Assembly (NCBI GenBank): GCA_032358255.1
Contig: JAULBX010032257.1
Coordinates: 1 to 64,000, forward strand
Length of the DNA: 64,000 nucleotides
Source: Heterotrichella gracilis
Taxonomy: Eukaryota > Sar > Xanthophyceae > Tribonematales > Xanthonemataceae
Direction: 5' to 3'
Position numbers and translations under genes: made by a program. Shown here piece by piece: positions 1 to 11,511 of this stretch. Under the pieces are notes generated by a model. That model ran no database searches and was not told where the DNA came from. It saw only the letters and a list, made by a program, of their open reading frames with translations. Position 1 is the first letter of the stretch. Each line of letters begins with the position of its first letter.

Positions 1-1436
1 GAGGCGGGGGGCCAGGTGATGGCGGGGGGGGAGGGGGGAGGGGGAGGGGGAGGCGCAAAGGCGGAGGCGGGCAAAGGAAGAAGCGGCAAGCACAGATCCA
101 GTAATCCAGTGGTTAACCCTTACAAACGCTAAACAGCTGAATGAGCAGCAGCGTGTGTGGGGTGAGTGGGATACCCAGTTGTGGCTCACCGCACTGCCAT
201 GTTGGGCGCGGCAGCCATCAGGAGCTGTTGGCAGATATTGACGCTTGCTCGTAAGCCTTGAGGACTTACTATACTTGCATCTACAGTACTGCTGCTGTCC
301 CATATATGGCGGTAAGGGCCAAGTGGCTTGGCTCCATCGGTTACTGCCACCCTGAATCCTGGCTTGCAATGCAGGCTTCTATGATGTGTAACCAAAACCA
401 ACGTGCAATTCTGCGTTCAGTGCATGCTGGCACTGGCTAAGCCACTCAGCGCAACAAAAAAAGCCCAATATATGCATGCATGCATGCATCTGCCATCTTG
501 CATGCATTGCGTTCCTACACAGCACGATTACCCGCCAGAGTATGTACAGCGTCCTGGTTGCACAGCATACTGCTTGCATCGTAACAGCTTACAACGGCAA
601 AAGCAATACCCAACATACTTAACGGCGACGTATACAGTATCGGATACAGTATCAAAGGGTATCCTGGATACGTCGACGATGCCGTTCATCCCGCGGCGCC
701 TCCAGTCACTTGCATGTTGCTGTTAAACCTTTGACGTGCGCTTCTATGGGTTTCTATTGTAACCATGTTGACTACATTACTAGAGTTGGCGTCAAATTTT
801 GGCTGTGATTTTGTTGGCGCCAGTTCATGCCAACTTGATTCCGGGACGCTCCGGAACGCTTCTATGCATTCTTGACCCTGCACACTTGTACCTGCACCTT
901 TTCACCATCCAATATCTGCTGCAGCGCAGCCTCAGCACAGGGTTCACGATAACCCTGCCCCGTCCCGGTTTGGTGCATGCGCCCAACAGGGAAAACGCGA
1001 TGATTGCTGGCTGCAGGCGCGGCTCTCGCCCTACCCTGGCAGCAGGTGAGGGCCTCCTACTCGCTGAATGCGTAACCACAAGGATTGCACACCTCCCTTG
1101 CCGTACAGCGATTTTTTCTGCATATATGGGCGGATTCACTCAGACTGTGAAACACCAATGCGTACATGCCACACCTCATGTGCTTGCAACTATTGCTTGT
1201 TTTAGTGCTTGCAAGCCAAATCGCAGTGTAAGCAGGCGGCTGGATGTGGTGTGAAACAAGTTGTATGCTGCACCGGGTTCAATGGGTTGTGGTTAATGTG
1301 GTGACGGGGGCTTAGGGTTTTGAGTTAGGGTTTTATGTGGTATGGCAACTTTTTTGATGATGTGGTGTTGAGCTTGGCACGCCACCGCGCCGATAATGCC
1401 AGCAACGTGACCCTGTTGTGCCTCCCAGGGAAGCAG
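1..1436. other. 5' flank of the Cys-rich gene, no gene seen
   Basis: The window opens with a G-rich purine tract (about 1-80). A run of GCATGC-type repeats lies at about 474-490, and a TTAGGG-like stretch lies just upstream of the first exon (about 1310-1335). Short open frames occur on both strands, but none has cysteine periodicity, a recognisable domain or consistent splice partners, so none is called. The stretch probably holds the promoter and 5' UTR of the + strand gene starting at 1437; no TATA box could be assigned with confidence. Confidence 0.5.
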
Positions 1437-4400
1437 ATGGCACCTTGGACAGGCTTGCTGCTGCTCCTGGTGGTGTGCCAAGCGCAGCTGGATGCTGGAG
1501 AGGGGGCTGAGGCGTATGCCGGGCGGCGTGTGCTTGCTGCCGCCCCCTCTTGCAAGGCTGGAGGACCTGGCTGTGCACAGTGCATGAAGTTTGAACGTAG
1601 CGAGGACATTGAAGTGTTCTGCAGCAAGTACGCCTTCCACTTAAACTTGCATGGATTTGAGACAGCAATGTCTCGATCGAGATCAAATGCTGTTGCATGA
1701 TTGCACCTTACCATTACAAGAAAAGCTTCCTTGGGAAGCAATCTGTGTACTGTGCCATGAGAATGCACCTTAACTAGGTTCATGTTCAAGATCTATCAGA
1801 AACTTTTACTGCCACCAATACCAAGCACAGCTGCACCCTACAGGGTTTGGCCATGTGGCATGGACCCTTGCCACACTTTTTGACTGCCGAGCCTGCTTGT
1901 CCCACAGTCTGAAAAACACCTTACATTAACCTGCGCTGCCAGTCCATTGCACTGCTTGTACATGAAGATCACACTCGTCCTCGTGAGCAAGTGTCAGTCC
2001 GGGTACACTCTGATCGGCACCTATTACGCTGGTTCCCACTGGGCAAAGTGCTTCAGCTGCAGCAAGGAATTGCGCTGCCCCAGTGGAGCCTGCCTGCCAG
2101 GTGCGCACCATAAACCATCCACAGGTCAATCACCAAGCCTTGAGAACACCTTCGAAGTCGTAGTGAACCAATACCCTTCTAGGGGATGTAATAGCAGGGC
2201 ACACAGTGCACAAGAGCCGTGGTTGGACATTGCCCTCCTATTTATGAATAAGAGTAACAATGAGTTACCCACCGCGGCTTAAAATACCCATTGCCCCCGC
2301 TAAGCTGACCCCTGCCCAAATCATCATCCCAAACCAATGGCGAGGTCCGATAATCTGGACACTTTGGCCAACAGCATCCTAAAGAAAAGGGGAATACAAG
2401 TAGAATTAACGCATAGAAGGACTGACAGCTCAGCACTCTCATCCTCCTCCATCTTCTTTGTAATTGGCGCATGTGCAGGTCTTGGCTGCAGCCAATGCGC
2501 AGGTGGGGACATCCTCATGCGAGAGCTAGTCACCACGTACTATGATGACACATACTCCGGTGCTGACCCAGCTCCAAGTGAGGAGAACGCAGTGGTGCAG
2601 CGCTGCGTGCCGCCCAAATCCCTGGGGTGCGCAACGGCGGTTGATTTCTTGGGCTGTGCCACATGCCCTGCAGGTGAGCACAAAAAATGCCATGCGACTA
2701 ACATCTGCATCAGCATTTGAGATAGTTTGCTGAACACCCTTGCAATTGCTGCCCACAGTGGCTTGTTGCAAAACGGTTACGGTATAGCATTGAGGGTTTG
2801 CTAGTAGCATGTCACATGCTTGGCTGTGAGGTTCGTTGCAAATAATTCCAAGGCAGCCGCTGAGGCTCAGCATTGAATGGCAGATGTGAACATGCAGGTT
2901 TGCAAAATGCTACTCGAGTACATGTGTAGATGTGCATTTGATAAAACCCACAATCGTGCGCCGTGTCTGCCCCCACACCACACCACTATTCCCAACAGTG
3001 TGACACTGGTTCATGTTTTCAGGCACATCCCGAATTCTGGAGGCATATTACTACAACGCACAAGCCAATCCAGCATATATGGGATATGACGTTGCAAACT
3101 TCACCGCTTACTTAACAGGTAGCGTGGATGGATGGATATCTGGTTCCCATTAACACTGGTGGACCCAATTAAATCCTTTCAAAGACCGGGCAGGGTAATG
3201 ACACATGAATAACTATCCGCGTACAGGTGCAAGAATGTCAAGAGTATTTCTCCACTGCTGCTCTTCCTCATTCAATGTCCTAATAGTTGAGAAGAGGAGC
3301 CTGATTTAGGTTGTTTTTATTTATCTGATATACATATTTAAGAGCACTGTGCCCTGTTCATTTGTTCTCTGACATATTATTTTTGGTGAAAATCTGCCAT
3401 GCATCCTGATAGCTCAGCCCTTGTGCAGGGTTTTCCTGCGTGCCCTGCTCCAGGCTGGGTTGCAGCGCTGCTGCTTGCAAAGACGCAGTTGGTTGCACAT
3501 CCTGCCCTGCTGGCAAGTACCTAGGGTTTAGCCCCGACCCTCAGGTGCCCATCTCTGCACGCACGTGTGTCCCCGCTGCTAGCCCAACAAAGATGAAGTG
3601 CAAGTGAGTATCAAAGAGTAATCATGCAGCATTGAACACAGTCAGCACTAACAATGTTTGCAAGGATATTGCGGTATTGCATGTTTGAATCGCGCTATAG
3701 TACAAGGGACAGCATCATATCTTGATCACTGTGCACGCTACAAATGCACATCAGCAATCAGATATGCTATTGCTTTGCTAATTATGCTTGCCATGGCCAT
3801 TGTGTAGACACATCACACATTGTCAATGTCCCATAATACAGAGCCTTGCTGGCAAAGCAAGAGCAGCAGGAGGATTGCTGATAGCTTATATTATTTTCAG
3901 GCTACATTGTTGAGTGTGAAAGCTCACACAAGCATGAAATTTTGCTGTACCAGGGTCCCTTTGTAACATCTGCAGGCAATTTGCCCCCAACGGACCATGC
4001 ATCAAGTGCGCCGAGGGCTACATTTTATACCTCCCTGTGCCGTTCAACTATGCGTATGACCTGCCCCTCAACTTGGCCAACACACAGTGCAGAAGCTGCT
4101 CAAAGCATGGCGGGTAGGTGGCACTTTGAAGAACCTCCCCTGGTACCGTGGTATGGGACATGGTGGCCTGGAGAGACATGATTTTCTTTCCAAATTGGCA
4201 AAGTACTCTCAGCCCAAATTTACTGGAAATCCCTGTCCAAGAATGGCTTGTACATATGGTTGCTATTCACAATAAACCGCATTGTGCCTGAATCAAAAGT
4301 TCAATCTGCTTATGCTGCACTATCATGGAGTGGGGATAAGCAAAAGATGACAAGCCAAACCCTACTCTTAAACCCTTATATGTGGTGGAGGTGCCGCTAT

Positions 4401-7400
4401 CGCTGCAGTATTAACAATTACTGCAATGATTTCCCTGATGGAAAGCTGAATGGAAAGTATGCTTTCATTCCATGCAGTGCACACCGTCGCCACAACTAGA
4501 GAGTGGTGCAGTGGTGGATACAGGCACAGATGGATGAGTACTCATCAAGTCTTAGAGGGCCCTGTAGTATTTCACTCTGTGCTCTTTGTGTCCCAGGTTT
4601 TGCCATATCAATGGATTGATCCTATCGAGAATTGTCTGGCATGCATGGCTGTTTCCCCATCCCTGGCGTTGGATTTGTTTTACTTCTGCAGGGTTGCTGT
4701 ACCCAAATCAGTGACTGACTTGGGTTTAGACACTTGTCTTATTTAGTAACACACATTACTTCTCTGAAATTGCCACCGCAGAGATGCTATCAGGAGTGCC
4801 AGCCTGGGCTGACTACAGAGCACAGGACTGGCTGGTGCAAGGCATGCAGGGCATCAGCTAATATTGCCTCCAAAAAGCGTTTAAATAACCAATAAAGTCT
4901 ACGCTGGGGTGCTACAACGGTCGACCCAGCCGTTGGCTCAGCACCTGAATTTGAGTTGAGTCTCGAGTTCAACTAAGCAAGGGGTCGCAGGTTCGAATCC
5001 TAAGGGTAGCGATATTTTTCGAATTTACCTGAACTCTGCGACGGGATAAAATGGGGAGCATGAAAGTGCGGTAAGCGGTACGACTGGTTGGCCACCATCT
5101 GCCACACTCGAAAGAGTGTCAGTTAAGCCTTGGCTCTAGGACTGGGGTGAGGCATACCCAGACATGCTAACCTGGCTTCGAAGCTAAAAAGCAAATACTT
5201 ACTTACTTACTAAAGTCTACGCTGGGGTGCTACAGGTGTGCCAAATGCGACTCAGTCAAGGGTTGCACCCTCTGCCCCAAGAACTTCCTGCTGCTACCAG
5301 ACTTCAACAATACCCTAGGGTCCAAGGTGTGCCGCGGCTGCCAGGAGGTGCTGGGATGCAAGGAGTGCAATGGGAAAACGGGGTGCACTAGCACCTGTCC
5401 AGGTGAGGCATGCAGGCTGTCGTCATGGTGACGAATGATAGTGGGCAGAGATGTTTATTAGGTGTCACATTGTATTTACACAGGGACATATCAATCAAAA
5501 CCGAATTATTCTCTCGTGTACACATAATGCGTGCACAAACAAAAACAGAGCAGTGGATGCTCATCAACCCGGGAGTGACTGGGTTATGGCAGAAGCATGG
5601 TCGCATGCGACACATGCATGTAGCTGCCTGGAGGGACCATTTGGGTATTACAAGAATGCCCACATAACATGGGTAGATGTGCGCTACAGGTGGTAAAATT
5701 GCGCCCTGGCGTGAGCCTTGTGGCTTGCGATTCAGCCCACTGTAGCTAAATCCGTAATGATGGCTGACAGTTGTTGTTTTCCAATAATTAAGGTTGCATT
5801 TACCTTTACACGTTAAATCATATTCAGTGTAATTTTTTCAAAGTAGAATTCTTCCCCTTTACCTGCTGTGTAGCTGACTAGTCTTTGAGGCACCCTCCGC
5901 GTGTTTGCAGGCAACTCTTTCTCAGCCACTGTGGGCAAGTATGACCAGAAATACCCCGTGGCTGGCCTCAAGGCATGCGTGCCCTTTGGCAATAGCCTGT
6001 GCGCAACCAGCAAGGCAGAAGTGGGGTGCACCGCATGCAAGGCGGGTGCCATGTTGACCAGCCTCTCAGCCGGGGAATCCCCTTCCAACCCCTACATAGT
6101 TGACTACCAAACTCCTATTGACGTGGCTCGCATGTGCATGCCCTGCCAGGGCTGCGCTACCTGCAACTCCACTGGCTGCCTGACGTGCCCTAAGGGCTCC
6201 TACATGCCCAACTGCTTCCGCTGCAGTGAATCGGTGCGTGGTAAAGCCAAGATTTCAACCCAAAGTAAACAATTTCAAACAATTTCAAGCAACAGAGTAA
6301 CCACTTAGTTTTATAAAAAAAATCATCAGCGTAGCTGAGAATATTGATGCACCCCTTATCTCAAGCATGAGGGCATGTGGTTGAGGAAGAGAGAGCCAGC
6401 CTTGGAGGCTAATCATATGTATCGGTGCATTGTGTTCTCAGAACTGCGTGCACAGCAGACACCAGGTGCTAGGTGCCCCTCCCTGGGTGCTTTGAAGTGT
6501 TCCTGCTGCGCAGATACATCTCACGGCTCCCACGCCCACAAAAAGAGCGTGATTCCAATATTGGCCCTTGCAACGAAACGTGCAGCAGCCTAGCAGTGTG
6601 GCTCAAATGCATATGGTTCAACATTGCTTGCACCTACCCAACGCTGTGAATTTATGAAATGGCTAAGCTTTTATCTTACTGTGTGCATGTGCAGTATGGG
6701 GCTGGCTGCTCCGCCTGCAACGAAACAGTTGGGTGCACCTCCCCGCCACCCAAGGGGTATTTCAGGGTGAACGATACGGAGTATAATATACACGCGCGTA
6801 TGGTAAAGTGCCCCTCCAATTGCGCCAAATGCGTGGACAACAAGGGGTGCACAGCCTGCAAGCCAGGGTACCTGTACCAGGGCTGGCTTGCTGAAGTCTC
6901 TGTCATTGACCTGATCGATAGCGATGCTGCTAGTGGGACTTGCATTGCCGTGTCCAGCCTCAACTGCGCCAAGTCAGATGCCAAGGGGTGCACGACATGC
7001 AAGGCGGGTTACTTCAAACGCAAGGTGTGATTCAAACCTTAAACCCTACAACAGTGCCATGCATCTTTTGACATCCTTGCACTTGGTTTATTAAGGCCCT
7101 TATTGGACCAACCGCCACGCATCTTTTCATTGAAGTTGGAAGGTTTTACTTTCATGGTATCAGACCCCTGTCGTGGGCGCCACCTCCCACAAGGGAAACA
7201 TGCGCAAGCCTTATAAGACAGACACTTGCTAATGCACACACAGGCAAGGGAGACTTTTGGTAGGTCATATTCAATATGTCTGACCAACAATGTGCCCTTC
7301 ACGGGATCGATTATATTTTGCATTGCCCACTACCATGTACCCTGATTGCATGGGCACCCACAAACCAGTAACAAATGTTGCAGCTGCTTGGCACCTATTA

Positions 7401-9583
7401 TAACCTGTTCCAACGAGGTCATTGACCAGCAGTTTTTCGCCTAATTATTTCAGCTTTTCCTGGGCAGAGGCCATTCTACCAGGGCAGCATCAGTATGTGC
7501 GTGCATTAAGCTTGCCCCTGTTAAGCTGCTACATTACCCCAAACCCTAACCATATGCGCAGGAACCATACTACAAGGGCTACATCAACGTGTGCGTGAAG
7601 TGCCCCGCCAACTGTGCCGGTGCTTGTGTGGCGGACGTGGGGTGCGTCAAGTGCAAGGTGAGCTGGGCAGCTTTAGCCTGAGCCGATTGCATTGGTTCAC
7701 ACCAGACTTGTATGGAGTAGCCTCACTGGTAGGCGAAATTGGGTAGCATCATGCAATTCCTGGAAGGTACGTTGGTTTGCACAAGTGTACTGACATCAGT
7801 GGCTTAATTAGTGTGAGACTTACTCATCAGCAACGCCGCATCTGGCTGAAATGGCTGACAAACCCGCTTTGTCTTGTCAGCTTTGGTAGTAAATCTGTCA
7901 TTGCGCGGTAATCAAATGAACCTCCATTGACGTATTAGTGACTTTTGGCGCTCAGATGACTGCTCACAGCGGCAGAAGTCCATTTGTACAACAGGACAGT
8001 ACCATCAACTATACAACATATTATATATATCATATACTTCATATTCGTATTACAATATATGAAGTTGGAGATGCACTTGAAACGCTTTGCTATAGTACTA
8101 CCAGCAAACTATGTGCCCCGTGCCCCAGGTTGGATATTTTGCCTCAGACGCATCCACACCTTGGAGAATGGACTCTGACGGCACCAGCTCCTATACAGAA
8201 TGCCTGGCATGCAATACCCTGGTGGCTGTGGACGAGCCTGACTTCCGCCCTGGCTACCAGAAGGGAGACAATAGTTGTACAGCTTGTAGCTACGAACATG
8301 GCTGCTCGTCCTGCAAACCAGGATACTACAAGTGAGTGTTGTCAGTCGGTGCTTGAGCATAGCATGGCATGAGGTAGTCCCTACAGCTCCATGTGTTGGC
8401 TGACCATGTAGTGCCATGGCCATGGTTTTGAAATGTTCTATGTGTGCGAGTGTGATTTACAATGTACGCAGTCTCTGTCTACTGGTGTGCATCCCTGGCC
8501 TGGCCAGTGTGTTTGGTTGGCAGTAATAGAGTATTAACCTGTGTGGAGGCAGTCCCCGAAATTAGGGCCATTTTAAAAATGCAACAGGTTACAGCAGGTC
8601 TGCTGATGGTGTATGAGTCATTTCTCTTTCCGAGAGTTCCGAGTGTGAATACTTGTGTTCCCATTCCTATTGGTATTTAAAGGTGTCCTTTTGCCCTCGG
8701 TGCACCTAAGAATTTGAAGTGGTGATAAGGATCTGCGTAGGGACGGGGCTGGGGGGGACATCTAGTAAATTATTCACTGAATGTACATTCAACTTTTGCG
8801 TGTGCAACTGTAGGTGGAGATGCCCTGAAGATCCAAAGTATGGCAAGTGCCTGCCCTGCAACGCGTCCCCTACTGTGGCAACTACCACAGTGGCGGACTG
8901 CAAGGCGGGCAAGTGTGTGGATGGCAAGGGCTGTAGCCAATGCCCAGCGGGATATGTGCACTTCCCTGCCACCCCTGACATTTGTGAACCCCCCACCTGC
9001 AAACAGTGCAATGTGCTCGACATGGGCTGCACCGACTGCGATGCTGTCAAGGTACGCATCTTTGGCCACTTCAAATATTTATTATAAGCACTATTGTAGT
9101 TTCTCCTCCTCATATTACAGTACTTCTGTGGCTTTCTTAGCACAAGCAATGTCCAGGCCTGAAATAATGTTATTGTTTATTGTGGCTTTCTACCAAAAAT
9201 CAATTATCATGCGCAGCAATGTAACTTACCACTGTATTGTAACCTACTAAGCATCATGGGGGAATTAACACCAGGTATCTTCCTTTCAGGGCTGCAAGAC
9301 CTGCCCCAAGGGGTACTACAAGATGCCTGGCACACCCACCATCTGCGCCCCCTGCCCCACCGGCTGCGCAAAGTGCGTGGATGGGAAGGGCTGCACCAGC
9401 TGCGCACCAAACTTCTTTGAACATATGGGTATGAGCAGCCTGCAGTGCTTCAGCTGCCCTCTGCACCTTGGCTGCCAGGGATGCCACCCCACTAAAGGCT
9501 GCACCACGTGCCCTCTGGGGGACAAGCCAACAAAGGCAGCTTTGGAGGATCCATCCGCGCTGATGAAGTGCACGGTGGCGTAA
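1437..9583 (+). CDS. Secreted cysteine-rich repeat protein (869 aa, 14 exons)
   Basis: Exons: 1437-1627, 1988-2100, 2479-2673, 3023-3118, 3429-3603, 3976-4113, 4784-4834, 5236-5402, 5911-6233, 6695-7024, 7562-7657, 8129-8331, 8814-9051, 9290-9583. All phases close and give 869 residues plus TAA. The start is chosen at 1437 because it opens a classic signal peptide (MAPWTGLLLLLVVCQAQ). The mature chain is a long series of furin-like/growth-factor-receptor-type Cys modules, with recurring GC(T/S)xCxxGY and CxxCxxGC patterns such as GCTTCKAGYF, GCTACKPGYL and CAKCVDGKGC. No C-terminal membrane span or GPI signal is evident, so it is probably secreted or in the cell wall. The pattern recalls cysteine-rich surface proteins of protists. 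I recognise no named family. Intron 7 contains a SINE, and intron 10 holds a decayed copy of the start of exon 11. Function unknown; the exon model is strong. Confidence 0.88.
4893..5234 (+). mobile_element. tRNA-derived SINE with 24-bp target-site duplication
   Basis: The element body is 4917-5210 (294 bp), flanked by identical 24-bp direct repeats at 4893-4916 and 5211-5234. It has a pol III box A-like segment (about 4934-4946), a canonical box B GGTTCGAATCC (4990-5000) and a 3' end of TTAC repeats (about 5198-5210). These are the hallmarks of a tRNA-derived SINE mobilised by a LINE reverse transcriptase. The identical duplication implies a young insertion. It sits in intron 7 of the Cys-rich gene, and the right repeat ends one base before the acceptor G at 5235. 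The body is not a functional tRNA gene, since no complete cloverleaf can be drawn. Confidence 0.9.
7461..7508 (+). repeat. Exon echo of Cys-rich exon 11 (acceptor side)
   Basis: Segment starting with a CAG that copies the beginning of exon 11 (7562 onward). It reads PFYQGSISMCV where the exon reads EPYYKGYINVCV, and then runs into a stop. It lies about 95 bases upstream of the true acceptor. Confidence 0.75.
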
Positions 9584-10097
9584 CGCAGTGGGGCAATCGC
9601 TTCACAGAATGTTTGCTGCGCCAACTGGGCCTGGGGCCTGGCTCCAGTACAATCATGCCGATTGTTGTTTACTTATTTATGGTCATTTCTTTTCACTACA
9701 TAAAAAATGGTTGCTACCTTATATTTCCCCTTCCCTTTAATGACTCCGGCACAATGACCTTTGCGCATCGCTAGGGGTTAGGGTTTAGGGTCCATGTATG
9801 GTGGGCATGGCAACAGAACAGTGATGCCTGCCATTGTTTTACCCATGCATGAGCTGACTGTGTTGGCCAACATCCACGTGTTGTTGAATCACAATGGTTT
9901 TATTGCGGATGTGTATCATAAATCATGATGTATATATGTGGATCAGCACCCGCTGAGGTATGCTGGTAAGTGTGGTCCCTCATAGCGGGGAAAGGGATGG
10001 GAGCCCTCCCCATGAGTGCCCCTGGGGATGCCGGGAGGTATCCCGGTGATTATATTCCCACACTATGGCGGGAATCCTGGGTATATAATCCAGGATG

Positions 10098-10176
10098 ATA
10101 TTTGCAATCTGGTTTCCTTGCTGGCGTGTACCAGATTGCAGATATTGCCTGACTGAAAAATGAACAAGTCAGGCAA
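10098..10176. repeat. Two consecutive stem-loops
   Basis: First stem: 10098-10112 pairs with 10131-10145 (15 bp, one mismatch, loop about 18 nt). Second stem: TTGCCTGACT (10145-10154) pairs perfectly with 10167-10176 (loop 12 nt). Both lie between two copies of a 14-base direct repeat, so this may be a small non-autonomous element or a structured RNA. Function unknown. Confidence 0.65.
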
Positions 10177-10326
10177 TCAATATTCCAATGATATTCCCAT
10201 GAGTGCCCCTGGAGCACTCATCGCCATGGCAAGGGTGCGCTCTCATGCTGCGGGAGGCGCCACGGTGGCGTCATGTGGCTTAGGGTTTAGGCTTCAAGAT
10301 TGAGGGTGCTAACTACTGAGTGTTCC

Positions 10327-10526
10327 ATGCCCAGATGCATGAATGTGGCGCCTGCACGGATATTGACCATTTTGGCAATGTTGGTGTCCTCGCTACAAGG
10401 GGCAAGCATGCAGTCATCATTCCAGATCTGCATGCCTGCCCCTTGTAGCAATGAATTATCCATGTAGGGCACCAACATTGACAACATAGGTCACCTAAGG
10501 AGTATTCATGCAGGTCGGTCTGGGGC
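10327..10526. repeat. Long imperfect hairpin, candidate small-RNA precursor
   Basis: The core is a 22-bp inverted repeat with one mismatch (10392-10413 against 10428-10449, 14-nt loop). Beyond it the arms keep pairing in blocks: a CAATGTTGGTG block with its complement near 10470, then TGCATGAATG near 10336 with ATTCATGCA near 10505. The arms total about 85-100 nt with small bulges, the geometry of long algal miRNA/siRNA hairpins and of inverted duplications. No open frame explains it. Confidence 0.6.
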
Positions 10527-11511
10527 AAGACATCAATGCTCAGCTGTCTGACAGCCACAACCCATGTGCTCCATGTCCCGTAGAAGGGTAACTTTTACTC
10601 TTGAAAACGAAAAGAATACACCGGCCGCTGCCCCCGCCCCCCGCGGCCCTTCGTGTGTACGACCGCCAACCTTGGAGGCGGAGGCGGGCGTACGAGCTGC
10701 ATGCCAGCTGGCAGCGGGCAGCTGCAGAGGAGGACGGCCTAGGCATCTCAACGAGCCTTTCAGGTCACGTTGATCGCCGTATCACGTTGTAGTCGCTTTG
10801 TTGAGGCTTGTTCCGCAAGGCCTATTTAACAGCGAGGGCTTGCTGCCTGAGGGAAGTCTGCATTGGAGCACTGTACAGCCTCTCGCTTGGTCCATAGCTT
10901 GTGGGATACAGCACCGCGACCGTAACAGGCCTTGCCCAGATTTGGCCAAGGCTGGCGAGACGTGGGTGTACACACTGAGAAGCCCCAGCACACGCTTTGG
11001 GTGAGTAGCTAGCGCAAGCTTTTTGCACGATCGGTGTCTGAATTCGCTTGCAAGTTGCATGCCCCCCCGGGACCTGCACGTGCATGCACAACAACTGTGC
11101 AACCACGTTTGGCCCATGCCCTTGTCCCAGTACTGGTCCAGTCTGCCATACTCCACACACGAGCCTCAGCTGAGGTGCACTCTGCACCTGAACCGGGTTC
11201 GAGGACACCAGCCATTGTGCACAGTGACTGTTGAACAGCTTGCACAGCATTTTGGAATGTGGGGCACTACCGTGTGAGCCCATTGCTTGCGCTTGTGCCC
11301 TCCAAATCCTCGTTTGCGCATCAAACGAACTTTCGTGAAGTTGTACTTATTTGGGGGGAAAAGGCCCTTTCTTACCCTTGGTCTTCTATACTAAGTTTTC
11401 ATTTTGTGCTCAGGAACATGGCCCACTAACCCAGTCCCCCAATATTCAGCAACAGCTTATGAAGCAGTGAAACTTCTTGCCATGTACATGCAGGGGCAGC
11501 AAGTTAGACAC

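Larger units (their letters stand above)
9584..11511. other. Intergenic region with stem-loops, no gene seen
   Basis: Holds the 3' UTR of the Cys-rich gene, telomere-like motifs (about 9776-9790 and 10277-10290), two adjacent stem-loops (10098-10176), a long imperfect hairpin (10327-10526) and the upstream flank of the next + strand gene. A 69-codon open frame at 10564 is Arg/Ala/Pro-rich without a domain and is not called. A near-direct repeat (ATGAGTGCCCCTGG) flanks the stem-loop region at about 10011 and 10199. Confidence 0.5.

Noticed and set aside
4917-5000. A tRNA gene suggested by box A- and box B-like motifs
   Set aside because: No cloverleaf can be completed; the element has direct flanking repeats and a TTAC tail, so it is a SINE.
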